A stretch of 30,028 nucleotides of DNA from a virus, in the IMG/VR virus record IMGVR_UViG_3300027733_000154, positions 1-30,028 of that record. The stretch is one strand, 5' to 3'. The position numbers and the translations under genes are program-made. The stretch's first letter is position 1. Each line of letters opens with the position of its first letter. Positions 1 to 7,388 of the stretch are shown here, one piece after another. The notes below the pieces were generated by a model, which saw only the letters and a program-made list of their open reading frames with translations, did no database searches and was not told the origin of the DNA.

Positions 1-129
1 CTCAAAAAAAAAAGTAGTTGCGAAGAAGAAAGTTGCGGTTGCTGAGAACAAGATAAGCGCAGAAGATAGCGCGTTGTGGTTGGCTTATCTTAAAGAGAAA
101 GCGGAATACGTCAACGAAGAAGAATGGGA
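1..129. repeat. Terminal direct repeat, left copy (circular junction)
   Basis: These 129 bases recur at 29899-30028. The only difference is one A: the run is A10 here (4-13) and A11 at the right end (29902-29912). The portal gene reads continuously across the overlap. The simplest reading is a circular or circularly permuted genome of about 29.9 kb written out with a short overlap, and not a true biological terminal repeat. Confidence 0.9.
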
Positions 130-652
130 GTTAATTTCTGACGAAGAAGTAACCAACCCAGAAGGCGAAGAAAATTATCGCACCGAATTTATGAGTGTTC
201 GCGGTTATTCAAACCCCGACGAAGCTAGCAAAGAACTCGATACTGGTCTTTATAAAGTACGTTACTACTACTCAAAGAATTTTACATACAAAGACGGTGA
301 AATTGTAACGCGTGACTTTTGTCAAGACATGGTTGCGTTGTCAAAAGAAGGAGCGTTATTCCGTTACGAAGACATTCAAGACATGAGCGACGCAGGGGTG
401 AACGGACAGTTTGCACCTTCAGGAAGTTCAAGTTATAATTTGTTCATTTTTAAGGGCGGTGTTTATTGCCGCCATGCGTGGTTTAGAAAAGTGTTTGTAC
501 GCAAAAGAGAGAAAGGTCGCTTCCTTCCTAACGACGGATTGAAAAACGACAGAGTTGTAACAGGCGGTGTTGCAAACGAACTATTTCCAAAAGGACAAGA
601 AGCGGTTCGTCCGAACGATATGCCGAATAGAGCATCATTAAAATATAAATAA
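1..652 (+). CDS. Portal protein, C-terminal part (gene starts at 28596, crosses the junction)
   Basis: This is the 3' part of the portal gene. Reading from 14 onward continues the frame that leaves the right end of the window, and it stops with TAA at 650-652. Joined over the overlap with the A11 version, the whole protein is 651 residues. This 212-residue extension is Lys/Ala-rich at first. It then forms a compact domain with the patterns FCQDM, YRYEDI-like FRYEDI, GVNGQFAP and KGGVYCRHAW. I associate that domain with an extra module fused to head proteins in Bacteroidetes phages; its function is unknown. With A10, as in this copy, the upstream frame would end at TAG (15-17) unless a -1 shift occurs. 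An internal TTG at 74 is not needed as a start. Confidence 0.75.
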   Translation, partial: SKKKVVAKKKVAVAENKISAEDSALWLAYLKEKAEYVNEEEWELISDEEVTNPEGEENYRTEFMSVRGYSNPDEASKELDTGLYKVRYYYSKNFTYKDGEIVTRDFCQDMVALSKEGALFRYEDIQDMSDAGVNGQFAPSGSSSYNLFIFKGGVYCRHAWFRKVFVRKREKGRFLPNDGLKNDRVVTGGVANELFPKGQEAVRPNDMPNRASLKYK

Positions 653-660
653 AAACTACA

Positions 661-1233
661 ATGGCACTACAACCCGAAGTTCTACTCATTGACGAAAACT
701 ATATCAAAAAATATACATGGATTAACGGAAGCGTTGACCCGCTTTTGATGTATCCTGCTATCTATCTTTCACAAGACAAGTACGCACAGTTGTATTTAGG
801 AACTGATTTGTACAATCGCATCAAAGAAGACGTTGTGAACGACGACATCACGGGCGCATACGCAACCCTTCTTGACAATTACTTGCGAAGAATGGTAATG
901 TGGTGGACGATGTACGAAGTACTTCCGCATTTGTACGTTAAAACCGACAACGGAAGTTTGGTAATTCGCACAAGCGAAGACACTCAACCTATATCACAAA
1001 CAGACTTACAAAACTACCGCGATCAAGCGCGTCAACAAGCTATGTTTTACACGCAACGAATGGTTGACTTTTTGTGTCAGAACAGCGCAGACTTTCCCGA
1101 ATACACAACGAACACAACAAATCAAATTTGGTCGCAAACAAATGTATATCCTTCTAACGCTTTCGAGATTAGTTCAGGACGCGACAGACGACCATACGAA
1201 TACAGAAGACCGGGACTTGGATGGATTAGATAA
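661..1233 (+). CDS. Head-tail connector (adaptor)-like protein
   Basis: This 190-residue protein lies 8 bases after the portal stop. It is mostly helical, with a pattern I recognise from head-completion proteins of Bacteroidetes phages: an N-terminal ENYIKKYT segment, then a PAIYLSQDKY / LGTDLYNRI block, a hydrophobic helix around YLRRMVMWWTMYEVLPHL, and a late block FYTQRMVDFLCQN-FPEY. Position directly after the portal fits a connector that seals the portal and accepts the tail. The leader is A-rich (aaaaactaca) with no Shine-Dalgarno. Function is inferred from family resemblance and position. Confidence 0.6.
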   Translation: MALQPEVLLIDENYIKKYTWINGSVDPLLMYPAIYLSQDKYAQLYLGTDLYNRIKEDVVNDDITGAYATLLDNYLRRMVMWWTMYEVLPHLYVKTDNGSLVIRTSEDTQPISQTDLQNYRDQARQQAMFYTQRMVDFLCQNSADFPEYTTNTTNQIWSQTNVYPSNAFEISSGRDRRPYEYRRPGLGWIR

Positions 1234-1247
1234 CTAAAAAATAAAAC

Positions 1248-1364
1248 ATGGCTACAAGGGGACGAAAGAAAGACATGGTAAAACAAAAAATTTACGAAGA
1301 AAAATTTCGTAAGTATTTAGTAAGAAAAGAAAAACAAATAAAGAAGTTGAGCAATGAAAGTTAA
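1248..1364 (+). CDS. Small basic protein, 38 residues
   Basis: A short frame begins at ATG 1248 after an A-rich leader (aaaaaataaaac) and ends at TAA 1362-1364, overlapping the lysozyme start by 11 bases. The product is strongly basic and helical (MATRGRKKDM... ending KKLSNES). It fills the gap between connector and lysozyme, which supports it being real. I do not recognise a family. It may also serve to couple translation to the lysozyme gene. Confidence 0.5.
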   Translation: MATRGRKKDMVKQKIYEEKFRKYLVRKEKQIKKLSNES

Positions 1365-1800
1365 CGAGGAAGGTTACGCACTTATAAAACATTTTGAAGG
1401 TTGTCGATTGAAGGCATACAAGTGTCCTGCTAACGTGTGGACTATTGGCTTTGGAAATACTTTCTACGAAAACGGAGATAAGGTGAAAGAAGGCGACGTA
1501 ATCACGCAGCAACGCGCAGACGAATTAGCGAAGTTTATAATTGACCAGTTCGCCGTTTCAATCGCACCGTTCATTTTGCAACCGCTCAACGATAATCAAT
1601 TCAGCGCGTGTGTTTCGCTTGCGTACAACATTGGAACGGGTGGTTTCAAACGTTCGTCGGTATTCAAGAAACTAAACGTGAACCCAACAGACCCAACAAT
1701 AGCTAATTCATTTCGTTTGTGGAACAAGGGCGGCGGTGTTGTTTTGAAGGGTTTGGTTCGTCGCCGTGAAGCTGAAATACAATTATATTTTAAAGCATAA
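1354..1800 (+). CDS. Endolysin: phage lysozyme (glycoside hydrolase family 24, T4/P21 type)
   Basis: This 148-residue muramidase would cut the glycan backbone of host peptidoglycan at the end of infection. The active-site stretch is clear: HFEGCRLKAY (Glu15) followed by NVWTIGFGNT (Thr30). The spacing matches the E-8-D/C-5-T triad of T4-type lysozymes, with Cys24 at the position of the T4 Asp20. Further family blocks are LNDNQFSACVSLAYNIG, the SSVFKKLN region and GLVRRREAE near the C terminus. Length is typical. There is no evident signal peptide, so export would depend on the holin-like proteins encoded just downstream. Confidence 0.92.
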   Translation: MKVNEEGYALIKHFEGCRLKAYKCPANVWTIGFGNTFYENGDKVKEGDVITQQRADELAKFIIDQFAVSIAPFILQPLNDNQFSACVSLAYNIGTGGFKRSSVFKKLNVNPTDPTIANSFRLWNKGGGVVLKGLVRRREAEIQLYFKA

Positions 1801-1818
1801 CGAAAATTATATTTTAAC

Positions 1819-2067
1819 GTGAACACAGAAATTGAAATTGCTTTGATACACGAACAACTGCAGGGCATGGACAAGAAGATTGACCGCATTTACAACGTGT
1901 TAATCGGTGACGACCAGATGAAGATTGAAGGTCTTGTAAGCAAGGTTCAGAAGCACGATAAGTATATTCAGAACCAACGTTTACAGGTTGCGCGTTTGGG
2001 TGGTATTGCAACCGCAGCGGGTATCGTTGGCGGTTTAATTGTTCAACTAATTCTAAAAATGATATGA
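1819..2067 (+). CDS. Holin-like / XhlA-like membrane protein
   Basis: This 82-residue protein starts at GTG 1819; the first ATG in frame is 1867, which would remove a third of it. Residues 1-55 form an amphipathic coiled coil (EIALIHEQLQGMDKKIDRIYNVL). A single hydrophobic segment follows at about 61-80 (GGIATAAGIVGGLIVQLILK). Coiled coil plus one C-terminal membrane segment directly after an endolysin resembles the XhlA type of lysis protein. Its stop overlaps the next start (ATGA). Role in lysis is inferred from topology and position. Confidence 0.6.
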   Translation: MNTEIEIALIHEQLQGMDKKIDRIYNVLIGDDQMKIEGLVSKVQKHDKYIQNQRLQVARLGGIATAAGIVGGLIVQLILKMI

Positions 2068-2333
2068 AAGACTGGTTTAATTCTTTATTAACATCTTGTT
2101 CAAAAGTATCGAGCAAGCGCATTATTGCTATATTTGTTTCACTCAATCTAATTGTAATCAGTTACATTGCAGTTTTCAGTTCTTACGATTGTCCAATTTC
2201 AATGTTCGACACGCTCGCATTGTTAACAGGCGGTTTGTTCGGTGGTACTGTGATTGAAAAGTTTACTAACAAAACAAAGAATGGCAAGGGAACTAACGAC
2301 AGCGAGAACAATAGCAACGGAGATTTGCAGTAA
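2064..2333 (+). CDS. Small membrane protein, candidate holin
   Basis: This 89-residue protein is coupled to the previous gene by an ATGA overlap. A first hydrophobic segment lies at about 19-40 (RIIAIFVSLNLIVISYIAVF) and a second, weaker one at about 50-66 (LALLTGGLFGGTVIE). The tail is polar, rich in Asn, Lys and Ser. Two membrane segments, a charged C terminus and location in the lysis cassette suggest a holin or holin partner. It could equally be an accessory lysis protein. Confidence 0.55.
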   Translation: MKDWFNSLLTSCSKVSSKRIIAIFVSLNLIVISYIAVFSSYDCPISMFDTLALLTGGLFGGTVIEKFTNKTKNGKGTNDSENNSNGDLQ

Positions 2334-3282
2334 ATTTTCTGAAACTCCTTCGCTTACTTTAGCGAAAAAATTGTTTACTGAATATCCTGAAGTCTATAAA
2401 AACATCGAAGCAGCACGAAGTGTTATTCGTTTGATTCGTGGAAAGAATGGCGACTTCAATAGAAAAATAACAACAGATAAAAAGTTGTTTGAAGAAAAGC
2501 CACGACCATTGAACCCGTTCGCGCTTCCAAAGTCTTACGCAAAGAAGCGTAGACACGTTGAAGTCAAAGGAACGAAGTTCTTAATTCTTTGCGATTTGCA
2601 TTTTCCATATCAAGATAACGAAGCTATTGAGTGCGCTATAAATGAAGGTATCAAACAAGGCTGTGATTCAATCATATTGAATGGTGACGCGTTAGACTGT
2701 CACATGATTAGCGACTTCGTTAAAGATCCGCGTAAGCGTAAATTCAAAGACGAACTTTATTCTATTCGTCAATTCCTTGCGTCGCTTAGACACACGTTCC
2801 CAAACGCAAACATTTACTACAAAGAAGGCAACCACGAAGAACGTTACTGGCGTTACATGAGAATCAAAGCACCTGAACTATTCGACATTGACGCGTTCGA
2901 CTTTCCTTCGTTAACGCATTGCGACAAGCACAACGTGAAATGGATTGACGGCAAGAGCAAATTAAACATCGGTAAACTTTCAATCTTTCACGGGCACGAA
3001 TTTGGAAAACAATTCCTTCCGTCTGTGAACGTAGCGCGTGGGTTGTTCATGAAGACAAAGGTTTCTTCTATGTGTGGACACCACCACCAAACAGCGGAAC
3101 ACAACGAGCGGGACGCTAACGGTAAGTTTATAACGTGTTGGGGTGTCGGTTGTTTAAGCGAGCTTTCACCGGACTACAACCCTTATTCAAAATACAATCA
3201 TGGGTTCGCTATTGTGGACAAAGGAAAAAATGGTTACTTTAGCGTTCACAACTATCGAATACACGAAGGACAAATTTTATAA
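2281..3282 (+). CDS. Calcineurin-like metallophosphoesterase
   Basis: This is a 333-residue protein if started at ATG 2281, which has the better A-rich leader; an in-frame ATG at 2254 would add nine residues. All metallophosphoesterase motifs are present: CDLHF (D105, H107), NGDALD (G135-D136), GNHEE (N184-H185-E186), HGHEF (H237-H239) and GHHHQ (267-269). About 90 N-terminal residues precede the catalytic domain and look helical. Proteins of this type recur in Bacteroidetes phages; the substrate (nucleic acid end, nucleotide or protein) cannot be told. The start overlaps the preceding gene by 53 bases. Confidence 0.85.
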   Translation: MARELTTARTIATEICSKFSETPSLTLAKKLFTEYPEVYKNIEAARSVIRLIRGKNGDFNRKITTDKKLFEEKPRPLNPFALPKSYAKKRRHVEVKGTKFLILCDLHFPYQDNEAIECAINEGIKQGCDSIILNGDALDCHMISDFVKDPRKRKFKDELYSIRQFLASLRHTFPNANIYYKEGNHEERYWRYMRIKAPELFDIDAFDFPSLTHCDKHNVKWIDGKSKLNIGKLSIFHGHEFGKQFLPSVNVARGLFMKTKVSSMCGHHHQTAEHNERDANGKFITCWGVGCLSELSPDYNPYSKYNHGFAIVDKGKNGYFSVHNYRIHEGQIL

Positions 3283-3298
3283 ACCTAAAAAAACAACT

Positions 3299-3412
3299 AT
3301 GATTATTGCAATTATTTTTCTTTGCACCGCGCTTGTTGGCGTGTTGTGGGTTCGAGGCATCGACAAGATGGCTAGCGAACACCCAGACTATAACGGAAAC
3401 GACTTAATCTAA
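3299..3412 (+). CDS. Small single-pass membrane protein, 37 residues
   Basis: The frame opens at ATG 3299 after an A-rich leader (cctaaaaaaacaact). Residues 2-19 are hydrophobic (IIAIIFLCTALVGVLWV), followed by an acidic polar tail containing EHPDYNGNDLI. Small proteins with a membrane helix and a C-terminal HPDY-like motif are familiar to me from Bacteroidetes phages; their function is unknown. A longer upstream reading would begin inside the phosphoesterase gene and is not supported. Confidence 0.6.
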   Translation: MIIAIIFLCTALVGVLWVRGIDKMASEHPDYNGNDLI

Positions 3413-3418
3413 CGCACA

Positions 3419-4000
3419 ATGGACAAAAGAGAATACCAACCCGACGCAGTTATTGTTATAATTGCAACAAGTGTTTTTTGGATGCTTGTTTGTTTAGCTT
3501 TTTGGAACTTCAACCCGAAGATTCAAACGGAAATACAGATACAAAAACAAGACAGTATCATTTATTACAATAACGGCGAATACGACCGCTTGCTTCAAGA
3601 AGAAATTGATTTATACGGAACATACAGAAGATATGAAGACGCTCAACTTACAGCCAAAACGACCTATCGCACTCGTCGTGATACTATTCTTGTTCTCGAT
3701 ACTATTTATAAAGTTGATGTTATCCGTTTAGTCAACTCCTGCGACAGCGTTATTGCTTCCGATTCGCTTGTAATCGACAATTTACAGGAACAAATAAACA
3801 TCAAGGACGAAAAGACGAACAACTTAGAAGAAACGGTTGTTGCTTATGAACAAAAAACTAACTTGTTGAGCGAACAAATTAACACTTTGGATGCTGATAA
3901 AAAGAAATTGGAGAAACAAAAAAAGCGCAGAAACCACGCTTTAGTTTTTAGTTCGTCCGTCGCTATTTTGTCGACGTTTGTTCTTGCAATTTTACTTTAG
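3419..4000 (+). CDS. Two-ended membrane protein with coiled coil, unknown function
   Basis: This 193-residue protein has a hydrophobic segment at about 10-29 (AVIVIIATSVFWMLVCLAFW) and another at the very C terminus (about 176-193). Between them lies a long polar region, with heptad-like charge patterning at about 118-170 (NLQEQINIKDEKTNNLEETV). It is the last gene of the rightward late block and follows the lysis cassette, so an envelope-spanning, spanin-like role is possible but not shown. Its last 38 bases overlap the end of the convergent gene on the other strand. Confidence 0.6.
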   Translation: MDKREYQPDAVIVIIATSVFWMLVCLAFWNFNPKIQTEIQIQKQDSIIYYNNGEYDRLLQEEIDLYGTYRRYEDAQLTAKTTYRTRRDTILVLDTIYKVDVIRLVNSCDSVIASDSLVIDNLQEQINIKDEKTNNLEETVVAYEQKTNLLSEQINTLDADKKKLEKQKKRRNHALVFSSSVAILSTFVLAILL

Positions 4001-4148
4001 ATTCGTCGACATAAAACTTCATTGAGAACTGGATTGCTTCGCTTAAAAAAGTGTTGCGACTATTCTCACCGCGTTTCTCGTCAATCTCGTTCCACAGGTC
4101 TTTGTGCAAGTACACGCAGATACCTTTCTTAGTTTTGCTCTGTGCCAT
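3963..4148 (-). CDS. Small ribbon-helix-helix-like DNA-binding protein
   Basis: This 61-residue protein has an N-terminal strand-like CVYLHKDLWNEIDEK, followed by two predicted helices (RNTFLSEAIQFSMKFYV). The pattern resembles ribbon-helix-helix regulators such as the Arc/MetJ/CopG group. It is the final gene of the leftward block, so it may be a regulator of phage transcription. Its start overlaps the gene upstream by 20 bases and its end overlaps the convergent membrane-protein gene by 38 bases. The fold call rests on pattern only. Confidence 0.55.
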   Translation of the reverse strand: MAQSKTKKGICVYLHKDLWNEIDEKRGENSRNTFLSEAIQFSMKFYVDESKVKLQEQTSTK

Positions 4149-4353
4149 CTTCTTTGTTTTTAGTCATCATTGTTCCAATCATTAACGCTAAGTAGATTTT
4201 CTCTTTTGCGTTTAAGTCTTTGCGTTGTGAAAGTTCAAGAAGAATATCTCCGAGAATCTTTCCCTGTTGAAAGTAGGTTGCGATTGAGTTGACGATTTCG
4301 CGCTCACGATCGTATGTCATTTTGAGCGTTTCGTAAAGTGGTATTGGTTTCAT
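4129..4353 (-). CDS. Hypothetical protein, 74 residues
   Basis: This protein starts MKPIPLYETLKMTYDRE and is helical throughout. It has no recognisable motif or membrane segment; a hydrophobic stretch, IYLALMIGTMM, is too short for confident membrane insertion. It sits one base after the upstream gene's stop and overlaps the next gene, so it belongs to the same leftward transcript. Confidence 0.5.
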   Translation of the reverse strand: MKPIPLYETLKMTYDREREIVNSIATYFQQGKILGDILLELSQRKDLNAKEKIYLALMIGTMMTKNKEDGTEQN

Positions 4354-4354
4354 A

Positions 4355-4570
4355 TTATTTTTTTTCTATTTGTTGTTTTACATTATGAAGAAATTCAATT
4401 ACGTCTTCGTGTTGTTGCATACGATTAATCATTGTATCTACTTCAAGAATACACACGTGTTTGATTAATTTAAGAGGTTTATTTTTGTGAATTTTCTTCC
4501 ACCTTGTAAAGATTTCGTCAGCATATTGCTCTATAAATTCTTGACTTACTTTTTCTTCTGTTGCTTCCAT
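4355..4570 (-). CDS. Hypothetical protein, 71 residues
   Basis: This is a helical, charged protein (MEATEEKVSQEFIEQYADEI... ending QQIEKK). I do not recognise a family. It begins 24 bases after the large terminase stop. A promoter-like sequence lies immediately upstream, overlapping the terminase 3' end, so this gene and the two after it might be transcribed separately. The coding strand is A-rich compared with the terminase gene. Confidence 0.5.
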   Translation of the reverse strand: MEATEEKVSQEFIEQYADEIFTRWKKIHKNKPLKLIKHVCILEVDTMINRMQQHEDVIEFLHNVKQQIEKK

Positions 4571-4574
4571 ATTG

Positions 4575-4606
4575 TAAATGTATGCTAAATTATTTTACCC
4601 GACAAC
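4575..4606 (-). promoter_or_regulatory. Candidate promoter for the three genes 4570-3963
   Basis: On the minus strand TTG (4604-4606) is followed after 21 bases by TACATTTA (4575-4582), one base off the Bacteroidota -7 consensus TAnnTTTG. The 15 bases at 4575-4589 match the stronger promoter at 11052-11066 in 13 positions (TTTAGCATAyATTTr). The start codon is only four bases downstream of the -7 element, so the transcript would be almost leaderless. Confidence 0.35.
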
Positions 4607-5905
4607 GTATTGTCCATAACTTGGATTAAGTTCGAAGTACATTCTCATCATTATCGCGTCGGCAACGTCAGGTGAAATACCTTCGCGGTTCTTGATAACG
4701 TCCTTCGGTGTGACCATAAGTTTACCGTCAACGTCTGCGCGGTGTCGTTTAATCATTTCTAACTCACGAACGATTTGTTCTTTGCGCGTGCTGGATAGAA
4801 TCGTTACCTTGTTTTCTTCGACGTATTGAGCAAGTTTATAATAACATTCGCTCTTTAAGTTTTGGTATTGCGGGTGCTTTGGTTTAGATCCGTTGACAAA
4901 CCCGCGACATTTCAAGAAGTCAACCACACCACCACCTACTCCGTCCTCGTCGCACACTACGTCTTGCAATAAAATTGAGTGTTGTTGACAGGTTAAACGA
5001 ACTTTGTTCACGACTTCGTCTAACGCTGCACGATTGAGTTCAATTATATCTATAATCGTAAGACCTTCCCAAACGCAGATAATGGTTCTATCCTTACCAA
5101 AACGCGCTATGTCGGCTGTGATATATTTCTTTCCTTCGTTTATTACTTCGTTCCTAAACATTCGAAGTAAGTTCTCCGTTTGGAATAGTTTGTCGCTGTC
5201 GTCGTCGAACTCCCAATTACCTTCTAAAAGTCTTTTGCGGTCGTATTCAGGAAGGCGACGCAACGATTCAATGTAAGCAACAGGAAGAAACGGGTTGTCC
5301 TGTGGTAACGCTTGCACAAAGGCGCGGTGTGAAGGCAATTCGTTGCGGTTGTTCTTCATGTAGAACTCGTTGTAAAGCCACCCCTTCGCAGGATTGCAGG
5401 ACAAGAAACCTTTGGGAATTAAACCGAACTCGTTTAGTTTATAACGACATCGCGAATGAACAATGCTGACCGCCTTTGCGGTTACTTCGGAACATTCATC
5501 GACGAAATAGTCTGTAATTTCAAGCGACCCTAATGAATTATAGTTCACATCTGAGGGGTAGGCCTGCAAGTCTTTTAGAACAATTTCGCTTCCGTTGAAG
5601 AATTTAATTATGTTTGATTGCCCGTTGAAAGTGTAGTGTTTATTTGCTATCAATCCGAATTCTTCAGCCGTTTCAAAGAACGTGTTTAAGGTCGTCTTTT
5701 TTAAGTTGTCTAACTTTGCACGTCCAATAAGAGAACGCGTCCCTGCGTACTTCAAACGTCGTTGTATCTGCCACATACAACCGAACTTCGTCTTTCCACC
5801 CCCTGCCGCGCCACCGTATAACAATTGTTCAACGATACTATCTGTGTTCAGATAGTTCAACGCTTCAATCTGACGCGGCAGGTATTCGGGTTTGTAAGGT
5901 GTCAT
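4595..5905 (-). CDS. terL: Terminase large subunit (packaging ATPase/nuclease)
   Basis: This 436-residue motor protein pumps DNA into the prohead and cuts it. The N-terminal ATPase shows a Walker A-like GGAAGGGKT (31-39), a Walker B with the catalytic acid YFVDECSE (D136, E137) and a coupling motif LSCNPA (169-173). The C-terminal RNase H-like nuclease shows ITADIARFGKD (D265), VVCDEDGVGGG (D319-D321) and SPDVADAIMM (D413, D416). Both domains look intact and the length is normal. Unusually, it lies on the strand opposite to all other virion genes and is about 7.7 kb from the small subunit, at the end of the replication block. It is preceded by a 51-residue gene overlapping by ATGA. Confidence 0.93.
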   Translation of the reverse strand: MTPYKPEYLPRQIEALNYLNTDSIVEQLLYGGAAGGGKTKFGCMWQIQRRLKYAGTRSLIGRAKLDNLKKTTLNTFFETAEEFGLIANKHYTFNGQSNIIKFFNGSEIVLKDLQAYPSDVNYNSLGSLEITDYFVDECSEVTAKAVSIVHSRCRYKLNEFGLIPKGFLSCNPAKGWLYNEFYMKNNRNELPSHRAFVQALPQDNPFLPVAYIESLRRLPEYDRKRLLEGNWEFDDDSDKLFQTENLLRMFRNEVINEGKKYITADIARFGKDRTIICVWEGLTIIDIIELNRAALDEVVNKVRLTCQQHSILLQDVVCDEDGVGGGVVDFLKCRGFVNGSKPKHPQYQNLKSECYYKLAQYVEENKVTILSSTRKEQIVRELEMIKRHRADVDGKLMVTPKDVIKNREGISPDVADAIMMRMYFELNPSYGQYVVG

Positions 5906-6057
5906 TTCAATTTAATCATTGCGTAAGACTGCGAAAATTGGTAATGTATTTTTTCATTTATCCAACATTCCCAATATCCGTCTGATAAACGTATTTCTTC
6001 ACATTGAATAATATATTCAGAAGCTGTAAAAGGGTGAATGAATTTATATTTTCTCAT
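5902..6057 (-). CDS. Hypothetical protein, 51 residues
   Basis: A short frame between two larger genes is linked to both by four-base ATGA overlaps: its start at 6057 overlaps the stop of the upstream gene, and its stop overlaps the terminase start. That arrangement strongly suggests a translated gene. The product is aromatic-rich (HPFTASEYIIQCEEIRLSD, then YWECWINEK). No family is recognised. Confidence 0.55.
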   Translation of the reverse strand: MRKYKFIHPFTASEYIIQCEEIRLSDGYWECWINEKIHYQFSQSYAMIKLK

Positions 6058-6809
6058 TGCTTACTTAAATATAATTTGTACAACTCACGCATTCCTTCGA
6101 AGCGAATCGATTCCTTCAACAACATTCTTTTGCGGTCGCTCATGCGCTCAACCATTGACTGAACGAGTTGTTGTTCGAAGTAAATGTTCTTCTTCGCGTT
6201 TGCTTTGCACAACCTGTATTCTTCTTCCGTAAAGGTGTCAGCGGTTATCTGTTTGCTTTCTTCGAGCCAACGCATAAGCGACACCGCACGAATCTCAATA
6301 ACCGTATATTTTCCTTTCTTGAAGTTGTGCAAATCTTCTGCAAACATTCTTCTCCAGCTGTCGTCATTTACCGCCATTTCTTTTTCTTTTAGTTGTTTAG
6401 ATTCTTCTTCTTTTGATTCTGCAATTTCACGCTGTATTTGCAGATTTGCTTTATCGCGATGTGGTTTGTAATGTGTCAACACGTCACCAATGAACGACAC
6501 GCTCAACGCTCCGAAGTGTTCGGTTTTCTTTGACAGTTCATTTGCAGCGTTCAATTCAAATGCTAAGTTGAAGTGTTCGAACGTAACCCAACGAAAGTGT
6601 TTGCCTATGAACTCATGCAACATTTGCAACAGTTGCGCTTCGGGTAACGCGATGCCGTACATGGCGCATACCTTTGAGCAAAGTTTTACGAACGCAGGTA
6701 GTTCGTAATCGGCAACGAATGCGCTTTCACGCTCTGCACGATCAACCCTTTGTGTAGTTGTGAGCGTCGTTGTAGATGCGCTGCGCAGCATCGGAGTCGA
6801 ATTTTCCAT
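6054..6809 (-). CDS. Unknown protein of the replication block, 251 residues
   Basis: This is a helical soluble protein. Residues about 35-125 form a compact globular part (FVKLCSKVCAMYGIALPEA, then HFGALSVSFIGDVLTHYK). A long charged helix follows at about 125-150 (AESKEEESKQLKEKE). A basic C-terminal region contains RMSDRKRMLLKESIRFEGM. Similar proteins recur in Bacteroidetes phages beside replication genes, and I suspect a replication accessory or loader role, but I see no catalytic motif. Its first 68 bases overlap the previous gene, and it passes translation to the 51-residue gene by ATGA. Confidence 0.55.
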   Translation of the reverse strand: MENSTPMLRSASTTTLTTTQRVDRAERESAFVADYELPAFVKLCSKVCAMYGIALPEAQLLQMLHEFIGKHFRWVTFEHFNLAFELNAANELSKKTEHFGALSVSFIGDVLTHYKPHRDKANLQIQREIAESKEEESKQLKEKEMAVNDDSWRRMFAEDLHNFKKGKYTVIEIRAVSLMRWLEESKQITADTFTEEEYRLCKANAKKNIYFEQQLVQSMVERMSDRKRMLLKESIRFEGMRELYKLYLSKQ

Positions 6810-7170
6810 TTTTGATTTTAGTGTTTTGTTGGTTTGTAGTTACAAAGGTAGACAAGTCCCACTTCCGCACGGCAGCTTTCCAATCTTTCATTTGATTGCG
6901 TCCGACCTTCCAACCGTTTGCTTCGTAGTGAGCATGAAATTTCTCAGTAAACGCAAGCGCGTCTTTGTCGCTTAACTTTTCACAGGCGTAGTCGTATATT
7001 TCAACAACGGTTGGCTTGACGAACGAAGGCTTCTTTTCTTTCGTTGGTGCTGGAAGTTGAGCGGTTGGAACGTATAACCGACTAAGTATGTCGTTTATCT
7101 TTTGTTCCTGTTCCTTCATTTGCGATTCAAGAATCTCGATTCTCTTTTTGAGTTGTAAAATTAGCATCAT
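6742..7170 (-). CDS. Replication-associated protein with coiled coil and C-terminal DNA-binding-like domain
   Basis: The frame is open further upstream, but the tandem ATG ATG at 7170/7167, preceded by an A-rich leader, is the sensible start and gives 142 residues. Residues 1-35 are a coiled coil (LKKRIEILESQMKEQEQKI). After a Pro/Lys linker, residues about 50-110 show the pattern KPTVVEIYDYACEK - FHAHYEANGW - MKDWKAAVRKW. I know that block from the C termini of phage replication initiator proteins. It probably binds DNA or a replication partner. It overlaps the following gene by 68 bases. Confidence 0.6.
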   Translation of the reverse strand: MMLILQLKKRIEILESQMKEQEQKINDILSRLYVPTAQLPAPTKEKKPSFVKPTVVEIYDYACEKLSDKDALAFTEKFHAHYEANGWKVGRNQMKDWKAAVRKWDLSTFVTTNQQNTKIKNGKFDSDAAQRIYNDAHNYTKG

Positions 7171-7184
7171 GTTTTTGTTTTTAG

Positions 7185-7388
7185 TTAGTCCCACCCTTCG
7201 CCTTTCGCGTCGTCGTCTGCGTCGTCCCATTCTTGACAATCGAAGCATTTTTTTATTTCTCCATCGTCGTCGATTAGCTCGTAGGCTTCTTCGTAAGTTT
7301 TAAGTTTTTGATCCTGAAGAACGGCGTTCACGCGTTCGTCAAGTTCCGCGCTTTCGCAGGTTGGACAAAAGATAAGTTCTGATTTCAT
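7185..7388 (-). CDS. Small acidic protein with possible zinc ribbon
   Basis: This 67-residue protein has CPTC near the N terminus and CFDC near the C terminus, a spacing compatible with one bound zinc. The C-terminal tail is very acidic (DDADDDAK). The start overlaps the stop of the DnaA-like gene by ATGA, so both are co-translated. No specific family is recognised. Confidence 0.55.
   Translation of the reverse strand: MKSELIFCPTCESAELDERVNAVLQDQKLKTYEEAYELIDDDGEIKKCFDCQEWDDADDDAKGEGWD

Noticed and set aside
74-652. Separate 192-residue gene starting at TTG 74
   Set aside because: The frame is continuous with the portal gene across the circular junction, and TTG 74 has no leader; it is an artefact of the window edge.
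1814-2146. 110-residue minus-strand frame opposite the holin-like genes
   Set aside because: The plus-strand genes there form a coherent lysis cassette; the minus frame lacks family features.
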